From Nitzschia sp. pyKryTriq1 (taxonomy: Eukaryota; Bacillariophyta; Bacillariophyceae; Bacillariales; Bacillariaceae), in the NCBI GenBank assembly GCA_956465555.1, contig OY101123.1, forward strand, positions 806,001 to 870,000: DNA of 64,000 nt, written 5' to 3'. Shown here piece after piece: positions 1 through 10,700 of this stretch. The notes below the pieces were generated by a model. It saw only the letters and a program-made list of their open reading frames with translations. It ran no database searches and was not told where the DNA came from. The translations under genes and the position numbers were made by a program. Position 1 is the stretch's first letter; every line of letters starts with the position of its first letter.

Positions 1-329
1 TAGCCCGGGGGGAAATCTTTGACGTCTGTACGCTGTCACGTCATCTGATTTCATTGGACATCATGCACGACTGACTCGCCTTAGTCTTCGACCCGTTCGA
101 ATCAATGGTGTGGTTGCATTATTTGGCGCAAGCGCCAACCAACGAACCCTCAACGCTTCTAAAATCCGTTGGCCAAAGACCTTTCTAGACTTCGACTGCG
201 TAGCAAGTCTCTGTCTTTTCAGGTTACCCTTTGGTACATCACCTTGCCTTGTTTCCAAGGTGTAAGGGATGGTGGGCAGGTTTTTTTAAAGCTATTAGAA
301 CTAGTAAATCGAGGTAGAAAAATGTTCAC
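1..329. other. Gene-free left edge
   Basis: No credible gene seen. Short overlapping frames run on both strands but none has family resemblance. The right part probably belongs to the decayed upstream portion of the Sel1 relic that follows. Confidence 0.4.
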
Positions 330-670
330 GATCACGCCGATTGGATCTGGTTGTTCTATAAAATTGGAAAGTACTACGAAACAGGTAGTGGCTGTCCAAA
401 GGATGTCGCGAAAGCGTTTACGTCCTATCAAAAGGCAGCAGAGAATGGCTACGTCATGGCTCATCATGAGCTCTTGGCAACTGCTACCAGTTAGGTCAAG
501 GAGTTTCGAAATCAGAAAATGATGCGATTCATTGGTACACTAAGGCTGCCGATGCTGGCTTTGCCATGGCTCAGTTCTCGCTCGGTCAAATTTACTATGA
601 TAAACGAAAGTTCAAAGAGGCTGTGCGGTTTTTTACACTGGGAGCAGAGCAAGGTTTCGTCGAAAAGTGA
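330..670 (+). pseudogene. Sel1-repeat protein relic, frameshifted
   Basis: Two reading frames together encode Sel1/TPR-like repeats. The first (from 330, stop at 492-494) reads through YYETGSGCPKD, AFTSYQKAAENGYVMAHHEL. The second (about 485-670) reads YQLGQGVSKSEND, AIHWYTKAADAGFAMAQ, FSLGQIYYD and ends at TGA 668-670. The A-x-Y/W-Y-x-K-A-A-x-x-G spacing is typical of Sel1 repeats, which act as protein-interaction scaffolds. The frames overlap near 485-494 but differ by one phase, and no start or signal peptide is visible, so this is a broken or truncated copy. A small intron repairing the frame is unlikely because the overlap leaves no room. Confidence 0.6.
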
Positions 671-673
671 CTA

Positions 674-755
674 GCTACAGTGGAAATAGCGGCCAAGGGA
701 AGCTGACACCATCTCCAGATCCTTGTTCGAGCTCGTCCAATCGCTACTACGTTTG
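674..755 (-). pseudogene. Decayed duplicate of COQ9 3' coding segment
   Basis: This stretch matches the C-terminal coding part of the adjacent COQ9 gene (about 917-1033) in the same orientation. Shared words include CACCATCTCCAGAT, CCTTGTTCGAGCTCGTCC and CGTTTGCTCG. Relative to COQ9 it has lost about 15 bases after CCAGAT and about 11 bases before CGTTTGCTCG, plus substitutions, so it cannot code. It lies immediately after the Sel1 relic stop codon. Confidence 0.65.
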
Positions 756-807
756 CTCGTATCAATGCTTGAAATAGAGAACAAATTTTTTGTTCAGTCT
801 TGAATTC

Positions 808-1575
808 TTACTTATTAGTTCCTTTCGCCTTGTAATCGTTTGGACTGGATCCTGGAACACCACCGAGGGACTTGGAAGGTAGAATCAGACTAGAGAGACC
901 TTCGAAGAGTGACGAAGCTACAGCCGAGGTAGCAGCCAAGGGGAGACTGGCACCATCTCCAGATAGATTCACAAATTGTCCTTGTTCGAGCTCGTCCAAT
1001 CGCGACTCGAGAAACTTCCACGTTTGCTCGCATGTGGGGGAAGAATCAGTTAACAAATGAAGTTCCGATGCCACAAAGATCCCGCCTAGCGTTGTCTGAT
1101 ACATCATTGAACTTCCCTGTGGCGCTACCAGTTCAATGAATTCGTGTAGTTGAGACCTTGTCGTCACTGGCGTGGTTAGGCCAAGCGCCATGCCTTGATG
1201 CCACTTGCCACTTTGCGCCAAGGGAACCACTTGTTCGAGTCGCCACTTGATTTTCTCAAAGACGGACCATTTCGACTTTTCGGGGTCGTCACGTAGCTGC
1301 CGATTAAAGTCGTCCATAAGCCAATGCACCAGCTCCGATGGCGTCAAGAGGCCAGACATGGAAATTGTCATATTGGGATGTTCCAGAACGGCAGCCGTGA
1401 TAGCGTCTTGGGTCCAGCCATGCTGAGGCACCTGTTTCAAGGCCGCTCTCGCCAATTCTCGCTGTTGATCGGCCATGGACGGTACACCGCTAGCTTTGTC
1501 GGCGGTCGAGGAAAAACATCGGAGCTTGCCGCGGGTGAATCTTGGAAGTGTTTGGATGTGTCTAGATAGCATCAT
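808..1575 (-). CDS. COQ9: Ubiquinone biosynthesis protein COQ9
   Basis: COQ9 is a mitochondrial lipid-binding protein that presents coenzyme Q intermediates to COQ7. The 255-aa product starts with a mitochondrial-type presequence (MMLSRHIQTLPRFTRGK), then the family's N-terminal helix (AALKQVPQHGWT, about residue 40). The COQ9 core follows: WRLEQVVPLAQSGKWHQGMA, then LGGIFVASELHLLTDSSP and TWKFLESRLDEL, matching the conserved tyrosine/aspartate-serine-proline and W-FLE-R blocks. The open frame runs to 1674, but the upstream codon there is GTG; ATGs at 1573-1575 and 1570-1572 begin the presequence and are the likely starts. No intron seen. Length is near that of animal COQ9. Confidence 0.85.
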   Translation of the reverse strand: MMLSRHIQTLPRFTRGKLRCFSSTADKASGVPSMADQQRELARAALKQVPQHGWTQDAITAAVLEHPNMTISMSGLLTPSELVHWLMDDFNRQLRDDPEKSKWSVFEKIKWRLEQVVPLAQSGKWHQGMALGLTTPVTTRSQLHEFIELVAPQGSSMMYQTTLGGIFVASELHLLTDSSPTCEQTWKFLESRLDELEQGQFVNLSGDGASLPLAATSAVASSLFEGLSSLILPSKSLGGVPGSSPNDYKAKGTNK

Positions 1576-1929
1576 TTCGAGGCTGCTGGGGGTCGCAGTT
1601 ATGGAGTTGGCCGTACCGGTATGTACCAATATGATGATGGTTTCTATTTGTTGCTTGTCGCTTTCACCTTTCACGCGCTCTTCAACACCAAGCGGGGCTC
1701 CGAATACCTTTTCGCGTTGTTTCGCCTACGTACCGCCGCTACTCATACGGTATTTCATGCGGTGATAGTGAGATAACACCAGGTTATGAGCCTTGTTTGG
1801 GCTGAAACTTCTGTATCGCGTGTTAAGTAATCTCTTGACTATCGTAAAGCAGCGAAAAAATGCGCTGTCTAATTTAGAAGCTACTACCTGAGTAGTAGTA
1901 GAGCTACCAAGTAGAGACGTTTGACTCCT
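1576..1929. other. Spacer between COQ9 5' end and K+ channel 3' end
   Basis: Contains the COQ9 5' leader and the channel 3' region. A run of CTACTACTGAGTAGTAGTAG-like words near 1885-1915 belongs to the dispersed CTAC/GTAG tract family seen elsewhere in the window. No gene seen. Confidence 0.4.
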
Positions 1930-3618
1930 CTAGACTTTATGCTCAGCTTTTGCTGCTTCAGCTCTTTCAAGTTGCTTGGATCGTCTGGCTAACGCCTCCA
2001 AGAGTAACTCCTCTTCATGGTGTATTAGAGCAAGAAGATCCGGGTCAGAAGGGATCAAATCATGGCCATCGTTCTCCTTCTCGGCCAGCTCTTCTAGCAA
2101 TTTAATAAGTTGCGTCTCTACCTTTTCCTTGGTCACTTGCATATTGGTGTAGTTTGTTCCCGCCACGCGGCGTTCCAATTTCTCTACGGCATCGGGGAAG
2201 AATCCAGAAATGAGCGTACCAAATTTCCCAATCAAGGCTGCAAAAAAGACGAAGCAAAGAAGGCAGGTCAACGAAAAGCGGAAGATGTCTTCGATAAAGA
2301 TATAGGCTGGTTGCAAATAAAAGTCACCCAATCCAACCGTAGTCGTCGAAATGTACGCAAACCAGACCGACTCCCACCAGTCGGCGTACGGTTGATCAGC
2401 ATCAGGTAACCTATCTTTCCACCACCTAAAACTTCTGGAAGCAAAGAAAAAGATCCACAAGAGTACAAGGCCAGCCCAAAATATAATGCCGAACAATGGT
2501 CGATTCTTCAAAGATTTGACGTTACATCGCCCTGCTAGATCCTCAACGACGATTGTAAGAATTTGCGAAGCCGCAGCAGAAACGGCTCCAAATGCAAAGA
2601 TACCAAAGAATCCCAGACAGGCGACCAAAGCCCTCCCACCTGTAGTTTCAGGGGCTTGATTCCCATATCCAATTGTGGTCATGACAGTAAAAAAGAACCA
2701 GGCAGAACCAGGAATGTTTTCACTGCATCCACTTCTCCCCGTAGCATCTGCTATGGAGCGGGTGATAACGTCCATGCGATCAAAATCCGCAGTAGTGTTA
2801 TCGCCGAGCTCCATCATGTATTGCTTCTCGAGGCGCTGTTGATCTTCCTGCCACGTTTCCATGTAGTATTCCGGCTGTTGAGAGGCAGCGTATATCGATT
2901 GATTGGTCGCCCGAAAGTTGACGTGACTTCCAAGTTGATCCGTATCCCAACAACGGATCCAGTTGAATGTCAAAGATCGAGCAGCCTCGTCGGAAGAAGA
3001 CTCGTTTCTTAGTTCCAATAGTTGGTCAATGAGGATTTCACTCAATCCTCCGCAATTTTTCATGTGCGCAGGAAGGCCGGGAATCAGCCTTAGAAACGTC
3101 AATCCCACCAAGTTCAAGTTGTTACCATCATTCCAAAAAGTTGAGTTTTCCAAGACATCGTAGTATGTCCTATTGGTGTTTTCACCAATAGTATGATTTT
3201 TTAGAAAACTGATTAGACACAGCTCTGGAACCTCCTTCAGCTGGTCTATCGTCTTGTTGAGAAGACTGTCGGTGAGGAGAACTTTGTTGTATTTGGCGAC
3301 GATCGCATCATTATCGTTGTACTCGGCTGGTGCCTCGAACTGTGCCACCCATTTCCCCCCCATTAAAGCCAACATAATCAAAAGCCATAGAGGCAAAATA
3401 ATTCCACCAAAACAAGCGCAGCATCTGGGGAATTTCTCTGGAGCACTTTGCAGACAATGGATGACTTTTTTTCTCGCTCTCATTTTTGGCTTCGGCTCAC
3501 TCGACGACAGATCGGTTACAGGTACTTCGTCGGGCGACCTTTCGGGGCTCGTCGGTCTTTGCGGCTCTTGAAGCCGAATCGAGTGCTCTTGGTCCTTGGA
3601 ATCATTTCCTTCCGACAT
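1930..3618 (-). CDS. Two-pore-domain potassium channel (TPK/KCNK type)
   Basis: A 562-aa intronless membrane protein with two pore loops. TM1 is about 71-90. It is followed by an unusually long loop (about 91-300) with several Asn-X-Ser/Thr sites (near 121, 141, 158, 205, 239, 274). Pore 1 has TTIGYGN (314-320), with TM2 about 329-355 and TM3 about 377-395. Pore 2 has TTTVGLGD (425-432) and TM4 about 443-468. A charged helical C-tail (480-562) is probably a coiled coil. The GYG and GLG selectivity filters identify a K+-selective dimeric channel. The N-terminus is cytosolic and rich in Pro/Ser with SP sites. No EF hands are visible, unlike plant TPK1. Start ATG at 3616-3618. Confidence 0.9.
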   Translation of the reverse strand: MSEGNDSKDQEHSIRLQEPQRPTSPERSPDEVPVTDLSSSEPKPKMRARKKVIHCLQSAPEKFPRCCACFGGIILPLWLLIMLALMGGKWVAQFEAPAEYNDNDAIVAKYNKVLLTDSLLNKTIDQLKEVPELCLISFLKNHTIGENTNRTYYDVLENSTFWNDGNNLNLVGLTFLRLIPGLPAHMKNCGGLSEILIDQLLELRNESSSDEAARSLTFNWIRCWDTDQLGSHVNFRATNQSIYAASQQPEYYMETWQEDQQRLEKQYMMELGDNTTADFDRMDVITRSIADATGRSGCSENIPGSAWFFFTVMTTIGYGNQAPETTGGRALVACLGFFGIFAFGAVSAAASQILTIVVEDLAGRCNVKSLKNRPLFGIIFWAGLVLLWIFFFASRSFRWWKDRLPDADQPYADWWESVWFAYISTTTVGLGDFYLQPAYIFIEDIFRFSLTCLLCFVFFAALIGKFGTLISGFFPDAVEKLERRVAGTNYTNMQVTKEKVETQLIKLLEELAEKENDGHDLIPSDPDLLALIHHEEELLLEALARRSKQLERAEAAKAEHKV

Positions 3619-4180
3619 CGTCCAAGATAATTGTATTCAAATGCTAGAGTACTGCTACCAGTGATAGAGAGAGAGTAACTCGTACCCCGGTAGAATAACT
3701 TTTTCTTCAACAAACGAACACCATGTCAGGTGTACGAGGGACGAGTATGTACAAAACGACCGACGATGTCAGCGCGTGTAGCACACACCGCGGTATACCA
3801 GGCACGGTACAAGTACTGGTACTGTACCATATCACGTGCGTCTCCATCCCGTTGATGATTGTGATTCGACGGACTACAGTACTGTTTACTAAACTTAATT
3901 GGTTGATGAACTATTGATGCGGTATCGTAGCTCAATAGTAGTAGATGTCCATGGCAACTCGTATCCCAGTATGTACTCCTAGACTACTCTCTACGAATAG
4001 ATAGCAGTAGCAGTTTGAGTTATCACCATTAGAGAAGGAAGAAGCTATCGTACGAACGTACATAAAGTCCAATCAAGATGATCCACCAAGATGCAAGACG
4101 AGGAGATGCAACGCGAAGTCTATTATTTTGGTACGCGAGGACAAACTGAACAGTGTGTTGGGACTGTGGCTACTATATCA
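3619..4180. promoter_or_regulatory. Spacer: K+ channel upstream region and receptor 1 3' flank
   Basis: Upstream of the K+ channel and downstream of the receptor gene. Holds one GTAC-rich tract (about 3795-3833, words such as GGTACAAGTACTGGTACTGT). No RNA gene or ORF with family resemblance was seen. A promoter for the channel is expected here but no diagnostic element was identified. Confidence 0.35.
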
Positions 4181-7035
4181 TTATCCTGATAGCTTTACTT
4201 GGTCTGCTCTTGCAGATAGAATGAAGTTCCTGCTACTTCCATGCATGGGCTGATTTGGGTGTCGCGATACAATGTATTGTTCCAATTTTTCTTGCAGACG
4301 TTCCAAGCGCTCATTAAGCGACCTGTTACGCGATTCAGCGTGGCGAAGACCTTTTCGCAACTTCTCTAGCTCCTCGCTGTGGCGAGTATTGGTTTGGATG
4401 ATGCGAATCCCCTCCAAAGCCAACGGCTCTTTCACTCGTGCCCCGTCACTGCCTCCCGCTTTGGTACGACTCTTTCCTGTCCTCGCTGCTCCGGCCTCTT
4501 TGTTCTGTGAATCCTCTGATTCGTATGATGTTATTGAAGGAGGATCACGGTATAGTCCCACTGTGTGTCCCTGGTCGTCGCTTTTGGGGTATTGTAGCGC
4601 TTGACGCAAGTACCCTATCTTCGGGAGGAAGATGAACAATTGAGTGGATGTTGAAGTCAAGAATACAACGCCCACTTTCACAAAAAATACGGCCCTGGGG
4701 TCATCATCGAGGAGCTTCAAGAGAGGCAAGCCAATCGTCCAAACTTGGACAATAGCAACAAGCGCCGCGAAAATCCATAAAAACTCCCCATAGTCGGTAG
4801 AAATTTTCCGACATTCGTAGGCTTGGACGAGCGCTACCACCGAGAAAACATAGTTAATGCCTATCAACATGCCAAGGTAGACTCTGTAATGATCTGAATT
4901 ACAGTACCCATAGGTAGCTGTGTCCCCCATATTCAAAGTGATTGGTTCTTCGTTGACTGGTGATCTTACCCACACGACAGGATCGGTGATGTTCCAGGTC
5001 ATCAGAATGATCACATTGATCCCGCCGATGATGAGAAGAGGCTTGATAATATCAAACCCTTCGAGTTTTATCCGTTGCATATTTCGCGCTTTGCGGAAAA
5101 CCTAAAGGTATGGTTAGGCGGTGCATATCCCAATTTTGATTTTCGCTTGGTAGTATTTGTACTTACCCGATTGATGATCCATACTTTCGAGAAGAGAGGT
5201 ACAATTGTTGTCACGTAGCCAACGCCGTAGAGCCACATGGAACCCATACAACTTCTATCGACAGCGTCGGGGTTCGCGATGTCGTCTTCAACCCCGAAAA
5301 GGAAGATTGCGCCCGCCATGAGAAAGGTTCCAAAACAGATCATGTAGAGGAAAATGGTCTGAGTGGCTCGAACGACTCGAGTAGTTTGGTACCGCCAAAC
5401 CCAAAAAGCGAAATAGAGGCTGAAGAAACAGCTCAAGCCGCCCAAAGTCCAACCAATGATTCGAGAAGTCCTTCCAATGTACATATCGGGAGACGTCTCA
5501 GGTGTGAAAACCCCGAGCGACTTTTCGTAGAAGATGGAAATTGGAATCGATCGCGACTGGACGTCGTGTTGGAGAATCATTCGTTCCCATGATGCTTCGA
5601 CTCGTTCACGCACTTGTTGACGGCTCATCGGTGAGTAATCTCCAGCAACTAGGTAATCATACACTTGATTGTCGAGCTCGGACCACAATTCGAAGGAAGT
5701 CGGGATCCTGAGTGGAGCTGCAGCATTGCTAGATTCGGTGAGATTCAACATAACTTCCTCATACCCGTCGATTTCTGATTCATGGAGACCTGAGTAAGTC
5801 AATGGTTGCTTTCGCTGCTTGGTGCCTAGATCAAGTTCGTTTTCAATAATAAAGCGAAAGAAGTCCATGATTGCATCCGCGGCTGAAGTTGACGCGAAAG
5901 TTGAAACTGCTCCGACCATCATGTCTATCGCACCGAACGGCGCTTGGTTCACAGTACCCCAAGCTTCGTTCTGTACTCCATCTGGGCACAGCTCTGGGGT
6001 GCAATCAACCATGGAATTGCCTTGACGGGCCAAGAAATTATGCGATCCAGGGATCGGGGCAAACCCAATATTTGGATTGCTCAGCAGATCAGCTGGGTGA
6101 TCAACGATCACGGTCATGGCACACTGACCTTGAAGGAATAAATCAAGATTCAGCGAGGAGTCTGACTCTAATTCACCTGGAGCCCCGAACTTCAGCTGCT
6201 GTTCCATGAACACTAATGCTGTATCCAATGGTGGGTTCAACAGTGGTTTCATTCCTGCAGTGGTGTCATCATCAAACAACCAGCCCGTAGACGTCCCATC
6301 CACTTGAGTCATGGATGCCAAGGTCATCCCGAGATAAGACATACTCATTGAATTGCAGATACGGTCTGCCTGCTGATCCATTTCGCTGCGACACACCTTG
6401 TCGCTGAGGCGGCCCAAGCAGGACCCGAAAATTGTAGCACCGTCGGGTCCAAGCGGTTCTTCATGCAAAACTGAAGCGACTCGAACATATTCTCCCCAAG
6501 TGACAGGAATCGGCATGTTCATGGCATCCAAATAGTCTTTTCGGTACACCAACAGCGGCTGATTCCCCGCCAGCAGAGGGATCCCACGAATCTCCCCATC
6601 CAAAGTGGCGATCTGTTTTTGATAGTATGGCAGCAGGTCTTGCCAAAATTCTACGAGGCTGCCTCCGCCATACGAGATTGAAAGCGTCGCCAGACCCTCT
6701 TGTTCTAGCATATCCCCCATCACCAGAGGCGGGATAATATAGCCGGCGAACAGGCCGCTCCGAGTTTTCAGATCATGCCGAATGTCTTGTTGCAATTCGA
6801 GAAAAGAAGGCCGTACGCTCAAGTGAATCTGAGATGCCCGCCCGTCTTGTTGGAGGGAGATTTCGTAGGCCGTCAAGTACGCTTGAATCTGGGGAGCAGC
6901 GGAGGCTGAAATAGCCATGCGGACGATTTCTTGTCGGCCTGAATAGGAGCAGGTGCTTTCATCTTCCGTCTGTTGCAGCTCTCGGCTGCTGCTCTTCCGC
7001 CGTTGTTGCGTATGACTTTCCGCAGCTGGCGCCAT
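4181..7035 (-). CDS. Class C GPCR with solute-binding-protein ectodomain (receptor 1)
   Basis: Exons 5167-7035 and 4181-5101; intron 5102-5166 (GTAAGT...TTTAG, 65 bp) joins INR to VFRKARNMQRIKL, the loop before TM4, in phase 0. The product is 929 aa. Residues about 50-450 resemble bacterial family-1 extracellular solute-binding proteins, with ISYGGGSLVEFW, IPLLAGNQPLLVYRKDYLD and VTWGEYVRVA. A GABA-B-like 7TM domain follows (TM1 near residue 523; TM3 loop region GVGYVTTIVPLFSKVWIINR), then a cytosolic tail with a coiled coil (ELEKLRKGLRHAESRNRSL). The frame extends upstream to a TTG at 7074; ATG 7033-7035 is chosen. No signal peptide is visible, so a 5' exon may be missing. It is head-to-head with receptor 2. 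Confidence 0.82.
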
Positions 7036-7757
7036 TGTGGTACCAGTTATTGCAGCAGCGACTGACTGTACCAATATACAAGTCCTACACGTTCACAGCA
7101 TGTAGTTGTTGCCTCTCGCTGTACAATGAATTTCCCGACAAAGGCAACGGCCAAGAAAGAGACAACAGAGAGAGACGATGAAAGGCGGGCGAAATGGGCA
7201 AAGTGCAAAGTGTCATCCCCGCGCCGCCGTTCCGTGTGAAATTGAAAATGTCCGCTATGAGCATTCCAAGTAATCGAATTTCGGGTCCCGCCATTTTTGA
7301 GTTTTTGTGCTAACTAATTTTGTCGTTGCAGTGTCACATCTGTCACGCGCGCCACGTCGGATTGCGAGAATGTCCGCTTCGAATTTTTTAGGCGGCGTTT
7401 CCACGCCGAGGGTCTTTTGTCTTTTGCATCTACTTGTATCATCATCGCATCAACATCATCAATGCAATCTCCGCCCAAGAGTCGTCTGCTCCGAGTTATT
7501 GACTATCTTATTGATACGAGTATTGTCGGTCGGCATCGCTATCCTTTTGAAGCGACAAGGTTTAGATTATCACTGGAAGGAAGCTAGTAGGGTTAACCTG
7601 GGCCGAAAGTGTTTCTGCTCTAGCGATTGAGACCAAGCGTTTCCGAGTCTTTATCATCCGACGCGGCGCCACTGCTCCTGATCCGTAGGGAGATAAGTTG
7701 TACCGCTCTTCCAACCTCCGAGATACTACTAGTACAGCTTCGGTAAAAGGTGTTGCC
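7036..7757. promoter_or_regulatory. Shared upstream region of divergent receptor genes
   Basis: About 720 bp between the two divergent receptor start codons, so a bidirectional promoter is likely. Both proteins lack an obvious signal peptide, so this region may also hide short 5' exons; I could not fix one. No repeat or RNA gene was recognised. Confidence 0.4.
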
Positions 7758-10700
7758 ATGTCGGGCGAATCTTCCAGTGTGAGCAGTCCCAGCGCACAGA
7801 GCTGCCCTCAAAATGTGCGGATTCTGGTGGATGATTCTTCCCCGGAGTTTTTCGATTTTCTGGATTTCCACGCAGCGCGATATCAAGAGCAGAATCCTCA
7901 CATTCGTATAGCTATTGATGCGGTGGCAGATCTGGAAGACGAGTTACTACTACAATCAAATGACTGGGATGGATCCATCTTTCCGGCCCAGCTCATTGGA
8001 TCTCTTGCAGAGAAAGATGTACTCTGGGACCTGAGTCAATTCATGGAGACTTCGGCCACTTTAGATTGGACGGAAATATTACCCTTTTTTCGGAATCCTT
8101 TTGCTGTGTATGGTGCTTCTTCCGATGATCAAGAAGGAGACGGAGATGAAGATGAAGATGCTCCCAGCGCTGTTACCCGTGTGATTCCTTTAGATGGCGA
8201 TTTACTTTCGATGTACTACAGAAGGGATCTATTCCAGCAATACAACATCACAATACCACGGACTTGGGAGGAATACAATCAAGCAGCTGCCTTTTTCGAT
8301 GGTATGCCCCTTGGTCCTGGAGGATCGCCTCTCTTTGGTAGTTGCGTGTCGAGGATTGACCGATGTAGTAATGATTACTGGGCATCTTTGATATTGGCCA
8401 GCATGACGCAGACGTTCGGAACCTCGTCTGGATTCTTCCTTGATCCTGCTTCAATGACTCCTCTCTTTGGAAAAGCCATGGAAGAAACCCTCCGGATCGT
8501 GAGGGAACAGTTTGCTAGTGGGCATGACGATGAGCTTACAGGGGAATGCCTAGCGTCAAACTTCGCCTTCAACGAAGGAAACTGTGCCCTAACATACAAT
8601 TGGGGCAATCAAATTGTAGTACCGGACACCGTTGTCTTCGATGTCGGCGTCGCACCGACGCCAGGATCTACGATAGTCCTGGACCGGTTAACTGGAGAAC
8701 TGATCAAATGCAGCCCATCCTTGTGCCCCCATGGTGTCTATTACTCAGACATAGGCCTTGTAAATCAGGCACCCTACGCGGCCTTGGGCGGCTGGGTATC
8801 GGGTGTCGCCAATCATGCACCACAAGGTCAGCAATACGCAGTGGCAGACTTCTTGGCGTACGTGTCGAATAGCCAACAGTCATTGGGGGACGTTTTGCCC
8901 AACACACGATCATCCTTTGCTCAGCCGTATCGATATTCACATGTGACGTCTTCAAACTGGATCGACGCTGGTTTTGGTCGAAGCCTGGCTTCAGAATATA
9001 CTGAAGCAATCCGAAGTGTTAATTCGGATAACTCAGCCTTAGAGCTACGGATACCCTCAGCGGCACGTATGAGAAGTATTGTTGACCAAGAAGTCTTCGA
9101 CTATCTTTTGGCGACGGTGAATCCTGGCCTTACACCGGGTGAAGACTTGCGACTTCGCCAAGAAAGTACGGTGAGGATGGAACAACGTATTCAAGATATC
9201 ATTACATCAGAAGATCGCGCGGGCTCCGAAATGAGACTTTCCGATTCTTATCGCTGGTCGATTGGGTACTCGTCTCTGTCGGAGATAGACGCGAATAATT
9301 ACATCAACGAGGACTTCCGTGATGCAGCTTGGGGCCTAAGCGGTTTGACTTGTGTAATTTGCGTCTCGCTAATGATTTGGACTTTTCGACATCGGAACAA
9401 CCGTGTCATGAGGGCTTTCCAACCATTTTTGCTCTTTCAGAGTACCATCGGACTTTTGCTTATGAGCTCCAGCATCATCCCACTGGGTTTCGATGACACC
9501 TTGTACGATGTCGAAGTATTGAACATCACATGTATGCTCGCGCCGTGGTTATATGTCGTCGGCTTTACACTCTTTTTCTCGGCAGTGTATGCCAAGATCA
9601 GAGAATGCATAAATATTTACCAGGACCCACAAAATTACAGGATTCTATTGGTAGAGACAAAATCATGCCTAAGATTGTGCACGCGACTTTTGATACTGAA
9701 CGGAACAATCCTTGGACTTTGGACGGGTTTGGATCCCCTGAAATGGGAACGACAAGGAGTGGAAGGGGGGTTCACTCTCGAGGATGGTACCGTCGAGACA
9801 TTTGGGATGTGTTCCGGTGGAAGTGCTTCTGTGGCATTTGCTGTAATACTGTACGCAATGAACGTGCTGATGGCCCTTATCGCGACTCTCCAGGCTTTCA
9901 AATGCAGATTCTTGGTTCTTGAGTACAACGAGATGCAGTGGCTACCCTTATCTGTCTTCCCCTTCTTGGAAGTTTGGCTCATTGGAGGTCCCATCCTACC
10001 AATTATTCACGAAGATCCAACTGTTTTATTCGTCGTGCTGTCTGCAATGATTTTTGCAAGCACTGCGGCCGGAGGTATGGCAGTATTTGCACCAAAAGAC
10101 TGGTACATCAGAAAATACTATCACTCCAATCCAAAAGGATTTCCAGAACGTACATCTTCGGCGGGAATCATGGTTTTGCAGCATCCAACGGTAAGCCCAG
10201 CATTTTCATTTTTCAGTTTTTGTCCGAGCTAGAATCTAACAAGACCGTTGTTTCGCAGGTTGAAAGTCAAAAGCAAATCGAGTCATTGAGTTTAAAAGTG
10301 GAACAAATCGAGGGCTTTAACACTGAACTAGAGATCGAAATCCGGTTGATGAAGGAAAAGTTCAGGGAGCTCACAACAAGCGAAAAGCTGCATATTCGCG
10401 AAAGCCTCATAAATGAAGCCATGGCAGACGCTGATTCTGGAGCATACCGAAGCAACAAAGGAATGGAAGAATACGAACAGACAGAGATTAGCAAGTCTAA
10501 TGACGAGGAGCTTTTTGCTGTGGAGCAATTTCAGCAGGTTTGGAAGATGCCAGACGATGACGATGACGAAGAAATTCACAGCAGTCCAGTCAAGCAAGCA
10601 TCTTTTCATTCTCTTCACTCCCTTGCAAGCTCTTTGGCCCATGACGAAGAAAATGGTGGTGCTATATCTAGGTCAGCACGTGGAATGGGCGTGGAATCTG

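Noticed and set aside
7085-7294. 69-codon frame as a first exon of receptor 1
   Set aside because: It ends in a stop before receptor 1 and lacks splice sites matching the phase needed.
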